64,000 nt of DNA from Rhizobiaceae bacterium. GTDB lineage: Bacteria; Pseudomonadota; Alphaproteobacteria; Rhizobiales; Rhizobiaceae. Shown here one piece after another: positions 1 through 8,462 of this stretch. The number at the start of each line of letters is the position of its first letter. Position 1 is the stretch's first letter. The DNA lies in NCBI GenBank assembly GCA_019635775.1, contig JAHBYU010000005.1:1-64000 (forward strand), written 5' to 3'. The position numbers and the translations under genes were made by a program. The notes under the pieces are model-generated. The model made no database searches. It saw only the letters and a program-made list of their open reading frames with translations, and was not told where the DNA came from.

Positions 1-318
1 CTGTTGAGGACGTTTCCCGCGCTCGACGACATTTCCGTTACGCACGGCTGGGATGGACAGATCGGTTACACCTATGACGAGATTCCGCATCTCGGTCGGA
101 CGCGTGATGGGATATACTTTGCCTTGGGATATTGCGGTACGGGGGTGTCGCGAGCCACCTATTTTGGCCACAAGATAGCACTTCAACTGCTTGGTTCGCA
201 CCGAGGCAGGACCGCCTTCGACGACATCTCTTTTCCCCGCTATCCAGTCCAACCGTTGGCACGCGTCATGGTCCCGGTGGTCGAGAGTTGGTACCGTTTG
301 CGTGATCGGATCGATTGA
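1..318 (+). CDS. FAD-dependent oxidoreductase (DAO family), C-terminal part
   Basis: The reading frame is open from the first base, so this is the 3' end of a gene that begins outside the window; about 105 residues are present. The sequence has the look of the C-terminal half of D-amino-acid-oxidase-fold flavoenzymes of the OrdL/PuuB type (gamma-glutamylputrescine oxidase-like). A Gly-rich stretch reads ALGYCGTGVSRATYFG, in which the backbone normally contacts FAD, and is followed by a helix and a FPRYPVQP-like tail. A TTG at position 4 is not a credible start because the frame continues upstream. The enzyme would oxidise an amine or amino acid with FAD; the substrate cannot be told from this fragment. 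Confidence 0.75.
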   Translation: MLRTFPALDDISVTHGWDGQIGYTYDEIPHLGRTRDGIYFALGYCGTGVSRATYFGHKIALQLLGSHRGRTAFDDISFPRYPVQPLARVMVPVVESWYRLRDRID

Positions 319-616
319 TGGATAGCGGTGGCTTCTCCATGCGCGAAAGACCATCCGAAATAAGTCGCGAGCAGCCTATGTCGTCTGTGCCCGACGATCT
401 GCCAACAAAAACCTCAGTAACGCGGGCTTGTCCGGTGACTCCCTCTCCGCCATCTTCTTTTACACGGTCTCTCGATAAGCGATTGTAAACGCTGTGGAAT
501 ACCGTGTCATCATAGTCTGGCGGACAGATGTTTGTCTAAAGCCCGGAACTCTGCGGGTTACGGGTTTCCGCGGCACCGTCTGTCCGACGTTCTGTTGTCC
601 GACCCGGCTATGACAC
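319..616. other. intergenic stretch, no recognised gene
   Basis: About 300 bases between the oxidoreductase stop and the GFA remnant. An ATG at 318 overlaps the upstream stop (TGATG) and opens a 56-codon frame ending near 488. Its product, rich in Ser, Thr and Pro, resembles nothing I know and has no clear ribosome binding site beyond the coupling. The two strands otherwise show only short open frames without typical GC3-rich codon use. I see no tRNA, repeat or terminator here. Confidence 0.4.
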
Positions 617-838
617 TCACTCCGGCGTCGTGTCATCCCTACAGGGTTCGCGCCAAGTTGCAGACTCGTTAGTTCGATCGCCCGAGTACTGGTTCGCCCA
701 GGGAAGGCCATGAAGCCAGCTTTCGCGCTGAGGTGTCCAGATATCATAGGTCGGAACGAGGTCGGACGGCGCCTCGTCGAGAGAGCCTACCATGATTTCG
801 GCTTCGTCCGGTCTGAGTGAAAATACCCTGCTACCGCA
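617..838 (-). pseudogene. remnant of GFA-family (CENP-V/glutathione-dependent formaldehyde-activating-like) protein
   Basis: The minus strand encodes, in one frame, a segment that reads like the C-terminal half of a GFA-domain zinc protein. It runs CGSRVF, then a PDE..I.VGSLDEAP stretch, then YDIWTPQRESWLHGLP and a QYSGDR ending. The first Cys of the usual CxxC zinc pair and the whole N-terminal half, with the other zinc cysteines, are missing. The frame continues upstream only as unrelated sequence. I therefore call it a decayed fragment. It sits in a 900-base gap between two intact genes. The family assignment rests on recognising the motif order; a profile search would settle it. Confidence 0.55.
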
Positions 839-1215
839 GCGCGGGGGTGCCAACAAGACGTTTCTCATGCCAGGACGGCAATATCTCCGCGAACAAACTC
901 TGCCACCAGGCCATTCCACTCCTGGCAAGTGGGCGCAACTCTATTGCGGGCTCAAAGTTCCGTGGCTTTCGAAAAGCGGCCAACCATCCCTTCCGCAGAA
1001 CTAGTGCATTGGCCGGAAGTCGGAAGTCGGGGAACCATACAATACAGGGAGGGTTATCTGCCTTTCACCGTAGCGCGCGTGAACCCGGACATGGAAGCCG
1101 CGGTGTCGTCGCCGCAGAACGACAGGCGCAACCCCTCAATCCGCATCGGTGGCATGAAGTGCGCTGCGCTCAATACGTGTCAAACCGGATTGCGCCTGCC
1201 TGAGAGGATAGAGAC
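839..1215. other. non-coding or decayed stretch upstream of the Ntn hydrolase
   Basis: About 375 bases with several overlapping short frames on both strands and no recognisable protein. It must contain the promoter for the proteasome-like gene starting at 1216, but I cannot pick a convincing -35/-10 pair. With the GFA remnant to its left, this looks like a region that has lost genes. Confidence 0.35.
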
Positions 1216-1911
1216 ATGACCGTTGTACTTGCCACCGTGTGCCAGGATGGAGTGGTGATCGGCTCGGACTCGCAGATCACCGACAAGGGTCGAGGCATGA
1301 CTTATCCCGCCGAGAAGTTGCACCCATTGGGTGAGGCAGCGGTGTGGGGCGGCAGCGGCGCGCGATCGGTGCTGTTTGACGTGGAGCGGTGCTTCAATGA
1401 GAGGAGCGCGGCCATCCTGGAGGCACCCGATATTGGACGGGCCCTTCAGGAACAGATACTCCCGATCCTGCGCCATCACTACGATACGTTCATCGCTGAC
1501 GTGCCCGGCGAAGAAGGCGGCGGGACGCCATCGGCCTATGTGATGGCTGCAGGATGGCGAGACGGCGAGCCGTGGATCGTAGAGATAACGCCTTCTGGCA
1601 TGATCGGGCACTACGCCGATATCGGATTTCATGCGATCGGCAGCGGCGCCGCCATGGCTCAACAGGCCGGCTCGCTTCTGTCCCACTTCCATTTGACCAA
1701 GCGATCCCAGCGCTTCGGCTGCGCTGCCGTCCTGAGGGTCCTGCAGGCCCTCGATCTCACCTCGGCTAGCGTCGGAGAACCTTTCAGCCTGTGTCGCATC
1801 GACAACGACGGTGCCCACCATCTCAGCGACAAGGACATCGAGCAGGTGAGCAAGGACGTGCGCCGATGGGAGCAGGCCGAACAGGCCGCAATAGCCGACA
1901 TATTCGATTGA
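1216..1911 (+). CDS. proteasome-type Ntn hydrolase (beta-subunit-like), stand-alone
   Basis: The 231-residue product begins Met-Thr, so removing Met would expose a catalytic N-terminal Thr as in HslV and 20S beta subunits. The other hallmarks follow in order: a GSDSQIT segment supplies the Asp equivalent to Asp17 of proteasomes, and AEKLHPLG supplies the Lys equivalent to Lys33. The Gly-rich GGSGAR turn is also present. The ribosome site is AGAGG around 1202-1206. No HslU, ARC/Mpa, Pup or alpha-subunit gene is nearby, so it is not part of a classical ATP-driven proteasome here. Its length fits the Anbu/BPH-like orphan bacterial proteasome relatives, but the N-terminus does not match the Anbu start I know. 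A self-compartmentalising peptidase is likely; the substrate is unknown. Confidence 0.75.
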   Translation: MTVVLATVCQDGVVIGSDSQITDKGRGMTYPAEKLHPLGEAAVWGGSGARSVLFDVERCFNERSAAILEAPDIGRALQEQILPILRHHYDTFIADVPGEEGGGTPSAYVMAAGWRDGEPWIVEITPSGMIGHYADIGFHAIGSGAAMAQQAGSLLSHFHLTKRSQRFGCAAVLRVLQALDLTSASVGEPFSLCRIDNDGAHHLSDKDIEQVSKDVRRWEQAEQAAIADIFD

Positions 1912-2112
1912 GCAGTTTCACGATCATTTCTTGAATTCCGAGATGGAAGCGCTATCCACCTCCCCGCAGATGTCCTGCCCACAGTTGCCAGTTCGAAAGG
2001 CAATGTCACCTGCTACCAAGCGCGCTTAGCTCGCAGACTTCGTGGGCCGGCTGACTGTCTCACGGTTGGCTGGAAACCTGCCAGCGACCTGGCGATCCTC
2101 TAGGCGCATCTG

Positions 2113-3198
2113 TCAGATCTGGTCGCGCGCCTCTAGCCACCCCAGCAGCAGCATCTCTTCGTCCTCAAGCCCCTCGACTGGCTTGCGGCGTGACCTGCGG
2201 ACCAAGGCGAACTCCTCCGCCAAATGGCCTTCTTCCCACGACTTCATTATCTGAGGGTGGATGTAGCAGTTACGGCACACTGTGCGCGTGTTGCCAAGAT
2301 GCCCGGCGACTTTGTCGATCACAGCGTTCATCGCCCTGGCACGCTCCCGTTTCGTGTCCGGCAGGTCAGTTCCCGCAAACAGTGAGGCAGCCGTCACCGT
2401 GCCACCCCAAGTGCGAAAATGCTTCGAGCTGAAGCCGCTGCCGATCGCTTCCTGTATATAGGCGTTGACGTCCTGCGAGCGGACCATGCGCCGGGAGCCA
2501 TCCTCCTCCAGATATTGGAACAAGTGCTGGCCCGGCAGTTCGTGGATACTGCGGATGATCTTGGCCATCCGCCTGTCCGTGACCTTCAGATTCCATTCCT
2601 TGCCGGACTTGCCCTTGAAGGCAAATCGCAGCCGGGTGCCTTCGACGACGACATGTCGGTTGCGCAGTGTTGTCAGCCCAAAGCTCTTGTTGTCGCGCGC
2701 ATAAGTGGCGTTTCCGACGCGGATCATGGTGTTGTCGAGTAGCCATACGATCGACGCCACCACACGTTCGAGTGGCAGTTCGCGCTTTCGAAGGTCGCGG
2801 TCCAGGCGTTCCCGCAGCGCCGGCAAAGCGCGCGCGAAGTGGACAAGGCTTGAATATTTGACGTCGTCGCGGCTTGCCGACCAGCGCTGATGATAGCGGT
2901 ACTGCTTGCGGCCACGTTGGTCGCGCCCTGTCGCTTGCAGGTGGCCTTCGACTTCAGCACAGATCCAGACATCGGTCCATGCCGGCGGTATGGCGAGCTG
3001 ACGGATTCGGTCGAGCGTATCGGAATCACGCACCGGTCTGCCGTCGGCGTGCTGGTAGGCAAAGCCCTTGCCGCGCTTGCGCCGTCTTATGCCCGGTTCG
3101 GCGTCGCTGACGTAAATGAGTGAGACCTGATTTGCGGAATTGGCCGCATCCATTGCGCCGCCGCTTCCAGTGGCCGTATTGCCTGCCATCACCCGCAT
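2113..3198 (-). CDS. DNA topoisomerase IB (eukaryotic/poxvirus type)
   Basis: This 361-residue protein relaxes supercoiled DNA by nicking one strand through a 3'-phosphotyrosyl link. The N-terminal part carries the RGKGFAY and IPPAWTDVWIC segments typical of bacterial TopIB. The catalytic residues are visible: Arg160 in NTMIRVGN, Lys195/197 in FKGKSGKEW, Arg262 in KHFRTWGGT, Asn303 in the LGNT segment, and the nucleophile Tyr312 in RNCYIHP. The length is usual for bacterial TopIB plus a short N-terminal tail. An in-frame ATG at 3153 would remove 15 residues and is an alternative start. It stands alone, divergent from nothing obvious and convergent with the Ntn hydrolase. Confidence 0.93.
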   Translation of the reverse strand: MRVMAGNTATGSGGAMDAANSANQVSLIYVSDAEPGIRRRKRGKGFAYQHADGRPVRDSDTLDRIRQLAIPPAWTDVWICAEVEGHLQATGRDQRGRKQYRYHQRWSASRDDVKYSSLVHFARALPALRERLDRDLRKRELPLERVVASIVWLLDNTMIRVGNATYARDNKSFGLTTLRNRHVVVEGTRLRFAFKGKSGKEWNLKVTDRRMAKIIRSIHELPGQHLFQYLEEDGSRRMVRSQDVNAYIQEAIGSGFSSKHFRTWGGTVTAASLFAGTDLPDTKRERARAMNAVIDKVAGHLGNTRTVCRNCYIHPQIMKSWEEGHLAEEFALVRRSRRKPVEGLEDEEMLLLGWLEARDQI

Positions 3199-3355
3199 TT
3201 CGGCTGGAACTCCTTGACGGAGTTAATAACCGGCCCGTCGCCGCGAAGTTCCACGCTGGTTATAATCCAGAGCGCGATCAGCGTGCTACGGACATCTCGA
3301 TGCTCGTGAAAAGCAAAGGATATTGTTCAGCGAGGAGAGCGTTCCCGTCGCGTCG

Positions 3356-4369
3356 CTAGCAAAGACGCGTTGCACTCGCCTGCGCTTCAATGGCGAGGCG
3401 AGTAACCTTCAGTGCGTGGCCTTGCGGCATCGCGACTGCAGTGCGCTCACGCACGTCGGTGAGAAAGTTACGGAAATAGCTGATAGGCTCTCCGCTGGCG
3501 TCGATGTGGCGGGTGCCGGCCTTGTTGGACAGGAACAGGTGGTCACCGCCCGAACGACCTGCGATATCAATATATTTGCGCAATTCGATATACCCCTCTG
3601 TCCCGAGCAGGAACAGCCTGCCATCGCCCCATGCGCCGAGCCCGTCAGGTGTGAACCAGTCTACACGGATGAAGCCGGACGCCCCCCCGCCACGCAGCAG
3701 GATTTCGCCGAAGTCCTCAAAGTCCGGGATGTCGGGCAGTGCGTGGTTGGCAGTAGCGCTGGATACGATCTCGGCGTCGCGAGCGCCGGTGAAGAAAAGG
3801 AACTGGTCGATCTGGTGCGAGGCGATGTCGGTCAGGATGCCGCCATAGGCCTCGCGCTCGAAAAACCAGTGCGGGCGTGTCGTGCGGTTGAGCCGATGTG
3901 GGCCGAGCCCGACCGTCTGCACTACCTTGCCGATTTCGCCGGCACTGACCAACCGCGCCGCCGCCTCGCAGGCGCGCACCACGAACCGCTCAGAAAAGCA
4001 TACGGAGAAGATGCGACCTGTCTCACGCGCTACGTCCTCAATCGCGGCAACCTGATCGAGAGTGGTTGCGCCGGGCTTGTCTACCATCACATCCTTGCCG
4101 GCGCGCATGGCGCGGATGGCGATCGTGGTACGGTCACGGGGAATGGCGGCGCTGACAATTATGTCGATGGAAGGATCGTCGAAAAGCCGCTCTCGCTCGA
4201 CAGGCTTGAGTTGGGGAAAGCGGTCCCGGAAGCCATCAGAAACGCGCGGATCGCTCGTTTCAGCACAGTATCCGGCGCATTCTGCGCCCGCTTGAATCAG
4301 TTCGCCGACGAGATGATAGATGTGCCGGTGATCGAGTCCTATCGCGGCAAAGCGCAGTGGGCGGCTCAT
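3356..4369 (-). CDS. Gfo/Idh/MocA family oxidoreductase
   Basis: A 337-residue NAD(P)-dependent dehydrogenase of the Gfo/Idh/MocA fold, which acts on sugars, inositols or related polyols. The N-terminal Rossmann part begins FAAIGLDHRH, where the usual GxGxxG is altered to GLDHRH. The signature Lys of the EKP motif is present as DKPGA near residue 97. The C-terminal half contains GGILTDIASHQID, the conserved G-G-x5-D-x3-H segment with the catalytic His. It overlaps the upstream gene by four bases (ATGA), so the two dehydrogenases are translated together in an operon with the TRAP transporter. Confidence 0.88.
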   Translation of the reverse strand: MSRPLRFAAIGLDHRHIYHLVGELIQAGAECAGYCAETSDPRVSDGFRDRFPQLKPVERERLFDDPSIDIIVSAAIPRDRTTIAIRAMRAGKDVMVDKPGATTLDQVAAIEDVARETGRIFSVCFSERFVVRACEAAARLVSAGEIGKVVQTVGLGPHRLNRTTRPHWFFEREAYGGILTDIASHQIDQFLFFTGARDAEIVSSATANHALPDIPDFEDFGEILLRGGGASGFIRVDWFTPDGLGAWGDGRLFLLGTEGYIELRKYIDIAGRSGGDHLFLSNKAGTRHIDASGEPISYFRNFLTDVRERTAVAMPQGHALKVTRLAIEAQASATRLC

Positions 4370-5406
4370 GCTCCGACCGCTCCAACCAATGCAACAGGTT
4401 GCCCCGTCCGGCCGGTTTTGATCAGCGCATCGATCAGACGATGCACTTTCAGCGCCTCCTCGCCCGTGACCTTCGGCTCGCGGCCAGTTCGGATGGCCTC
4501 CACGAAATCGGCCATAACGCTCCGATGATAGTCGTGTGGAAAGGCCATAGGATCCGCCCCGGTGCCGCCGGCCGAGCGGTCCGGCTCGATCGCGATCTGT
4601 CTGCCGTCGTGGAACTGCACCAAGAGCTCGGTGCCTCGTAGCATTGCAGTGCCGTTCGAACAGGTAAGCACGATCTCCTCGAGAAAGCCGGGATATGCGG
4701 CCGTCGTTGCGTCTATCGTGCCTACGGCTCCGTTAACGAAACGGGCCGCCGCGCAAACCATGTCTTCGGTTTCCATGCTGTGGACCGGGGTGGTCGCAGC
4801 GAATCCTGTAACCTCGGCGATCGGACCCGCCAGGCTCAACATGAGGTCAAGCGTGTGGATACCTTGCGAGATCAATACGCCGCCGCCGTCCCGCGCAAAC
4901 GAACCTCGACCCGGTTCGTCGTAGTAGCTCTGAGGCCGCCAAAGACGGATCACTGTCGAGCAACCCACGATGATGCCCAGATCACCAGAGGCGAGAACCT
5001 CCGCCAGTTTCATCCCCGCCGGCCGGAAGCGGTGCTGGAGCACGACACCCAGCTTGACGCCGGCCTTGCGACAAGCGGAGACGAGTGCCTCTGCACGGGC
5101 GGTCGTGATATCGAGCGGCTTTTCCAGGAGTACGTGCTTGCCCGCCTCGGCGCAGCGGACCGCGATGTCGCGATGCGTGTTGGCAGGCGTGAAGACGGCA
5201 ACGGCCTCGACGCTCTCATCATTCAGAATTGTGTCCAGGCTGTTGCAGGCCGGGAACGGGAACTTCTCGCCAAAAGCGCGTCTGCGCGCTTCGCTTGGAG
5301 CGAAGGCGTGGGTCACCTCGATCTGATCTGAGAGGTCCATCAAGCCGCGCGCATGCGGTGTCACCGCCATGCCGAGGCCCACGATCGCGATGCGCGTTTT
5401 CTTCAC
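4366..5406 (-). CDS. Gfo/Idh/MocA family oxidoreductase
   Basis: A 346-residue second member of the same family, more canonical than its neighbour. The nucleotide-binding loop reads IVGLGMAVTPH, the EKP motif is LLEKPLDI near residue 95, and the substrate-domain motif GGGVLISQGIHTLDL contains the catalytic His. It lies about 38 bases after the TRAP permease gene in transcription order and overlaps the next dehydrogenase by four bases. The arrangement suggests that a sugar acid or polyol brought in by the TRAP system is oxidised by one or both enzymes. The substrate is not evident. Confidence 0.9.
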   Translation of the reverse strand: MKKTRIAIVGLGMAVTPHARGLMDLSDQIEVTHAFAPSEARRRAFGEKFPFPACNSLDTILNDESVEAVAVFTPANTHRDIAVRCAEAGKHVLLEKPLDITTARAEALVSACRKAGVKLGVVLQHRFRPAGMKLAEVLASGDLGIIVGCSTVIRLWRPQSYYDEPGRGSFARDGGGVLISQGIHTLDLMLSLAGPIAEVTGFAATTPVHSMETEDMVCAAARFVNGAVGTIDATTAAYPGFLEEIVLTCSNGTAMLRGTELLVQFHDGRQIAIEPDRSAGGTGADPMAFPHDYHRSVMADFVEAIRTGREPKVTGEEALKVHRLIDALIKTGRTGQPVALVGAVGA

Positions 5407-5444
5407 TCAGGATATTCCTCATTTCAATTCGCGGGGTCCGGCTG

Positions 5445-7322
5445 TCACGGCCCAAGCCAGGCCACCGGGAGCAGCGCCAGCGCAGGTATAAAACTGACCA
5501 GAAGGAGCACCACGACCAACGCAAGCACGAAGGGTAAGATTGCTCTAAATGTTTCAGTCTGGTTGGCGCCACCGACGCGGGCGGTGGTGAAGACCAGGAC
5601 GCCAAGCGGAGGGGTGAGGGCACCGATGACGAGGTTCATTACCATGATGATGCCGAAGTGGACCGGGTCGACCCCGGCCGCCAGGACGAGCGGAACCAAG
5701 ATTGGCACCAGTATCACCAGGGAGGCGATCATTTCCATGAACAGCCCGACGACAAGCAGGAAGAGATTGATCACCAGCATCAACAGCCACGGCTGCTCCA
5801 CCAGTGCGCCGAATTCCTGAGCGATTTTCTGCGGTACCTGCTCGAAGGCCAGAACCCACGCGAACGGAGCGGCCGTCGCGATGATGATGACGATGACGAC
5901 GGTGTCGAGGACCGACTCCCGGATTGAGGCGAGCAGGTTCGATGGCGTGAGCTTGCGGTAGAGCAGGGCCCCGCACAGCAGCGCATAAACGAAAGCGATC
6001 GCCCCGGCTTCGGTCGCCGTGAAGATCCCGAAGCGGACTCCGCCGACGATGATTATCGGAAGGATAAGAGCCGGCACAGCGAGTCCAAGGGAGGACATCC
6101 GGTCGCGCAGCCGCGCTTTTGGCATATCGCCACCATAGCCTCGGATACGCGATATCACGTAGACCATGATCATCAACGCCCCTGCGACCATCAGGCCGGG
6201 CACGACTGTCGCCACGAACAGCGCACCGACAGAGACCGAGGCAAGCGCGGCGTAAATGATGAGCCCGAGGCCAGGGGGTATCAGATTGGCGATCGTCGAT
6301 GAAGCAGCCGTCAGGGCCGCGCTGAACGGCCGGTCATAGCCGCGTTTCGCCATCTCGGGAACAAGAAGCTTTGCGATGGTTGAGGCGTCTGCCGTCGACG
6401 ATCCGGAGATGCCCGCCAACATGGTGTTGGTGATAACGTTGGCTTGACCGAGGCCGCCGCGCATATGGCCGACCAGTTGCATCGCAAGGTCAACAAGGCG
6501 TGGCGTAATACCGCCGGCATTCATGACCGCGGCTGCCAGGATGAAGAATGGAACAGCCAGCAGTGTAAAGGAATTGAGCGACGCGGCCATGTTCTGCGAG
6601 ATCGTGACCAACAAAATGTCTGCCAATGGTGCAAAGGCTGCGAAAGCGCCAATCGCCAGCGCGAAAGCGACCGGCACGCCGATGATTATGGCGACAATGC
6701 CGACGATCACCAGCACGATTGCGCTGCCGGCCTCGCCATAAAGGCTGGCGGCGCCGAAGCGGATCGCCAGATAAAGGAGAACGCCCCCTGCGAGGACTGT
6801 CAAACCCTGCACAATCGTCCTGCCAGTGCGTGGCCACGCCAGAAAGAAGAGATTGAGCGCGCCGCCCACCGGTACGGCCAGGAAGAAATACGTCATCGGC
6901 CACTGCATCGCAGGCGAGACGGAAATTGTGCGGCTGGCGTAGTCCCAGCCATGCACGACAAGCATGATACTTGCGGCCGCCATCACGACCCGGTCGAAGA
7001 CCCCCATCAAGTGCTGCCACCGCGGCGACAGTGCACGGATGAGCACATCGATGGATATGTGGGCGTCCCGCCCGGTCGCGACGGCCATGCCCAGGAATAC
7101 TGCCCAGGCGAACGCCCAAGTGGCGACTTCCTCCGGCCACGGCAGACCGGAGTTGAATCCGTATCGCAACACTACCTGCAGGCAGGAGACCGAAACAGCG
7201 CCTAGCATCAGCAAAACGCAGATCGTCTCCAATATGCGGTCTACAACGAGCGCGAAGCCCGTCTGGACAGTATCGCGCTGCGCGCCAGGATGCGCAGGGT
7301 TCATCGCGGCATGATCTTCCAT
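5445..7322 (-). CDS. TRAP transporter fused permease (DctQ-DctM)
   Basis: A 625-residue membrane protein in which the small DctQ subunit (about residues 20-180, four helices, with the typical LPWPEEVATWAFAWAVF segment) is joined to the large DctM subunit (about residues 190-620, many helices). DctM shows the PVAFALAIG segment, the GGxxxRLVDLA loop and the ISGSSTADAS and LIPPGLG motifs. Natural QM fusions are common in this family and this one has normal length. The gene follows the binding protein by 13 bases. An in-frame ATG at 7304 (Met7) is a possible alternative start. It would import an organic anion using the Na+/H+ gradient. Confidence 0.92.
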   Translation of the reverse strand: MEDHAAMNPAHPGAQRDTVQTGFALVVDRILETICVLLMLGAVSVSCLQVVLRYGFNSGLPWPEEVATWAFAWAVFLGMAVATGRDAHISIDVLIRALSPRWQHLMGVFDRVVMAAASIMLVVHGWDYASRTISVSPAMQWPMTYFFLAVPVGGALNLFFLAWPRTGRTIVQGLTVLAGGVLLYLAIRFGAASLYGEAGSAIVLVIVGIVAIIIGVPVAFALAIGAFAAFAPLADILLVTISQNMAASLNSFTLLAVPFFILAAAVMNAGGITPRLVDLAMQLVGHMRGGLGQANVITNTMLAGISGSSTADASTIAKLLVPEMAKRGYDRPFSAALTAASSTIANLIPPGLGLIIYAALASVSVGALFVATVVPGLMVAGALMIMVYVISRIRGYGGDMPKARLRDRMSSLGLAVPALILPIIIVGGVRFGIFTATEAGAIAFVYALLCGALLYRKLTPSNLLASIRESVLDTVVIVIIIATAAPFAWVLAFEQVPQKIAQEFGALVEQPWLLMLVINLFLLVVGLFMEMIASLVILVPILVPLVLAAGVDPVHFGIIMVMNLVIGALTPPLGVLVFTTARVGGANQTETFRAILPFVLALVVVLLLVSFIPALALLPVAWLGP

Positions 7323-7335
7323 GATCGCGCAGTTC

Positions 7336-8355
7336 TTAGCCCAGCGCGCGAATCTGCTCGATCATTTCTGCAGTTTCCGGGCTAAGTGCACCGAATTGCT
7401 CGTAGAGCGGAGCAGTCAACTCCTCCATTTTGGCCAGTTCCTCGTTGGACAACTCGTGTATCTCGACGCCGAGCGCCTTCAACTCCTCCAGGGTCTCGGC
7501 CGCTTTGGACCGGTTCACCTTGCGCTGCTCGGCAAACACCTCCTTGGCCGAGTCGCGTACCAGCGCTTGCAGATCCGGCGGCAGGCTGTCTAGCCAGGCG
7601 GCATTCACACGGACCGCCTTTGGCAAGAACCAGTGTCCGGTCAGCGTCAGATGCTTCGCCTGCTCGTAGAACTTGAAGCCTACGATGGAGAAGACGTCGG
7701 AATCGATGGCGTCTATGATGCCCGTCGAAAGCGCGGAATACTGCTCGGAATAGGGCAAAGGCGTTGGAGCGGCGCCGAGCAGCGTCCAGAAATCCACCCA
7801 AATTCGCAGCTGCGGGACACGGATTTTCAGCCCCTTTAGTCCATCGAGTGAGGTAACCGGATTCTTGGAGAGGATGTGGCGGAAACCAGTCTCACCATAG
7901 GCGACGAACTCTACGCCGGTCTTGGCACGAGCTATGTCGGACGCCTGCTGACCGAGCGGACCCTGCAGCACAGCATCTACATGCGCCTCGTTCTTGTAGA
8001 TGAATCCCGGCGCGCCTCCGAAGGCCGCAATTTCCGGGGCAATCGCCTCTTCGGAATCCGGACCGGCAGTGGTCGCCTGGATGGTGCCCATACGGCTGCC
8101 CTCCAAGGCCTCCGCCAGACCCCCGAGTTGAGCGGCGGGGAAATGCTGCGCATCGATACGTCCGCCGCTATTCTCGTTCAACACTTTCGCCCAACTGTCG
8201 AATGCATTGGTGATAGGCGTTCCGATGCCCTCCGTATGCGCAATCTTGAAGACGAACTTGTCTTGCGCCAATGCGCGGTCAGCTATTGCCGGCATAGCGA
8301 GCGCTGCCGCGCCCGCCTTGACGAATGAGCGGCGAGTCAATGCGAATGACGTCAT
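7336..8355 (-). CDS. TRAP transporter substrate-binding protein DctP
   Basis: I start this gene at the ATG at 8355, which has a strong GGGAGGA site eight bases upstream and gives a twin-arginine-like signal, TRRSFVKAGAAALAM, ending at an ALA site. The longer frame to 8430 would bury that signal. The 339-residue product has the DctP fold: KIAHTEG near the start of the mature protein, AFGGAPGF, and the GLKGLKIRVP segment with the Arg that binds the substrate carboxylate in the family. It is the first gene of the operon with DctQM and two dehydrogenases, and it is divergent from a GntR regulator. Confidence 0.92.
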   Translation of the reverse strand: MTSFALTRRSFVKAGAAALAMPAIADRALAQDKFVFKIAHTEGIGTPITNAFDSWAKVLNENSGGRIDAQHFPAAQLGGLAEALEGSRMGTIQATTAGPDSEEAIAPEIAAFGGAPGFIYKNEAHVDAVLQGPLGQQASDIARAKTGVEFVAYGETGFRHILSKNPVTSLDGLKGLKIRVPQLRIWVDFWTLLGAAPTPLPYSEQYSALSTGIIDAIDSDVFSIVGFKFYEQAKHLTLTGHWFLPKAVRVNAAWLDSLPPDLQALVRDSAKEVFAEQRKVNRSKAAETLEELKALGVEIHELSNEELAKMEELTAPLYEQFGALSPETAEMIEQIRALG

Positions 8356-8402
8356 GTATTTTCCTCCCGTTGAAACGCTATGTGCGTTTAGACCCACCTT
8401 GC

Positions 8403-8428
8403 GGTATGGCACCATACCGGTATGATAC
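8403..8428. promoter_or_regulatory. composite palindromic operator between dctP-like and gntR genes
   Basis: Two overlapping dyads lie in the 107-base divergent gap. GGTATGG-CA-CCATACC (8403-8418) is a perfect 7-base inverted repeat, and CATACCGGTATG (8413-8424) is a perfect 12-base palindrome; a further GTATGATAC half follows. FadR-subfamily GntR proteins bind this kind of T/A-rich dyad near their own gene. I infer that the GntR protein encoded at 8463 binds here and controls the TRAP operon. Confidence 0.55.
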
Positions 8429-8462
8429 AAGCTGTCGATGCGATGACAATAGGTGAATTTCG

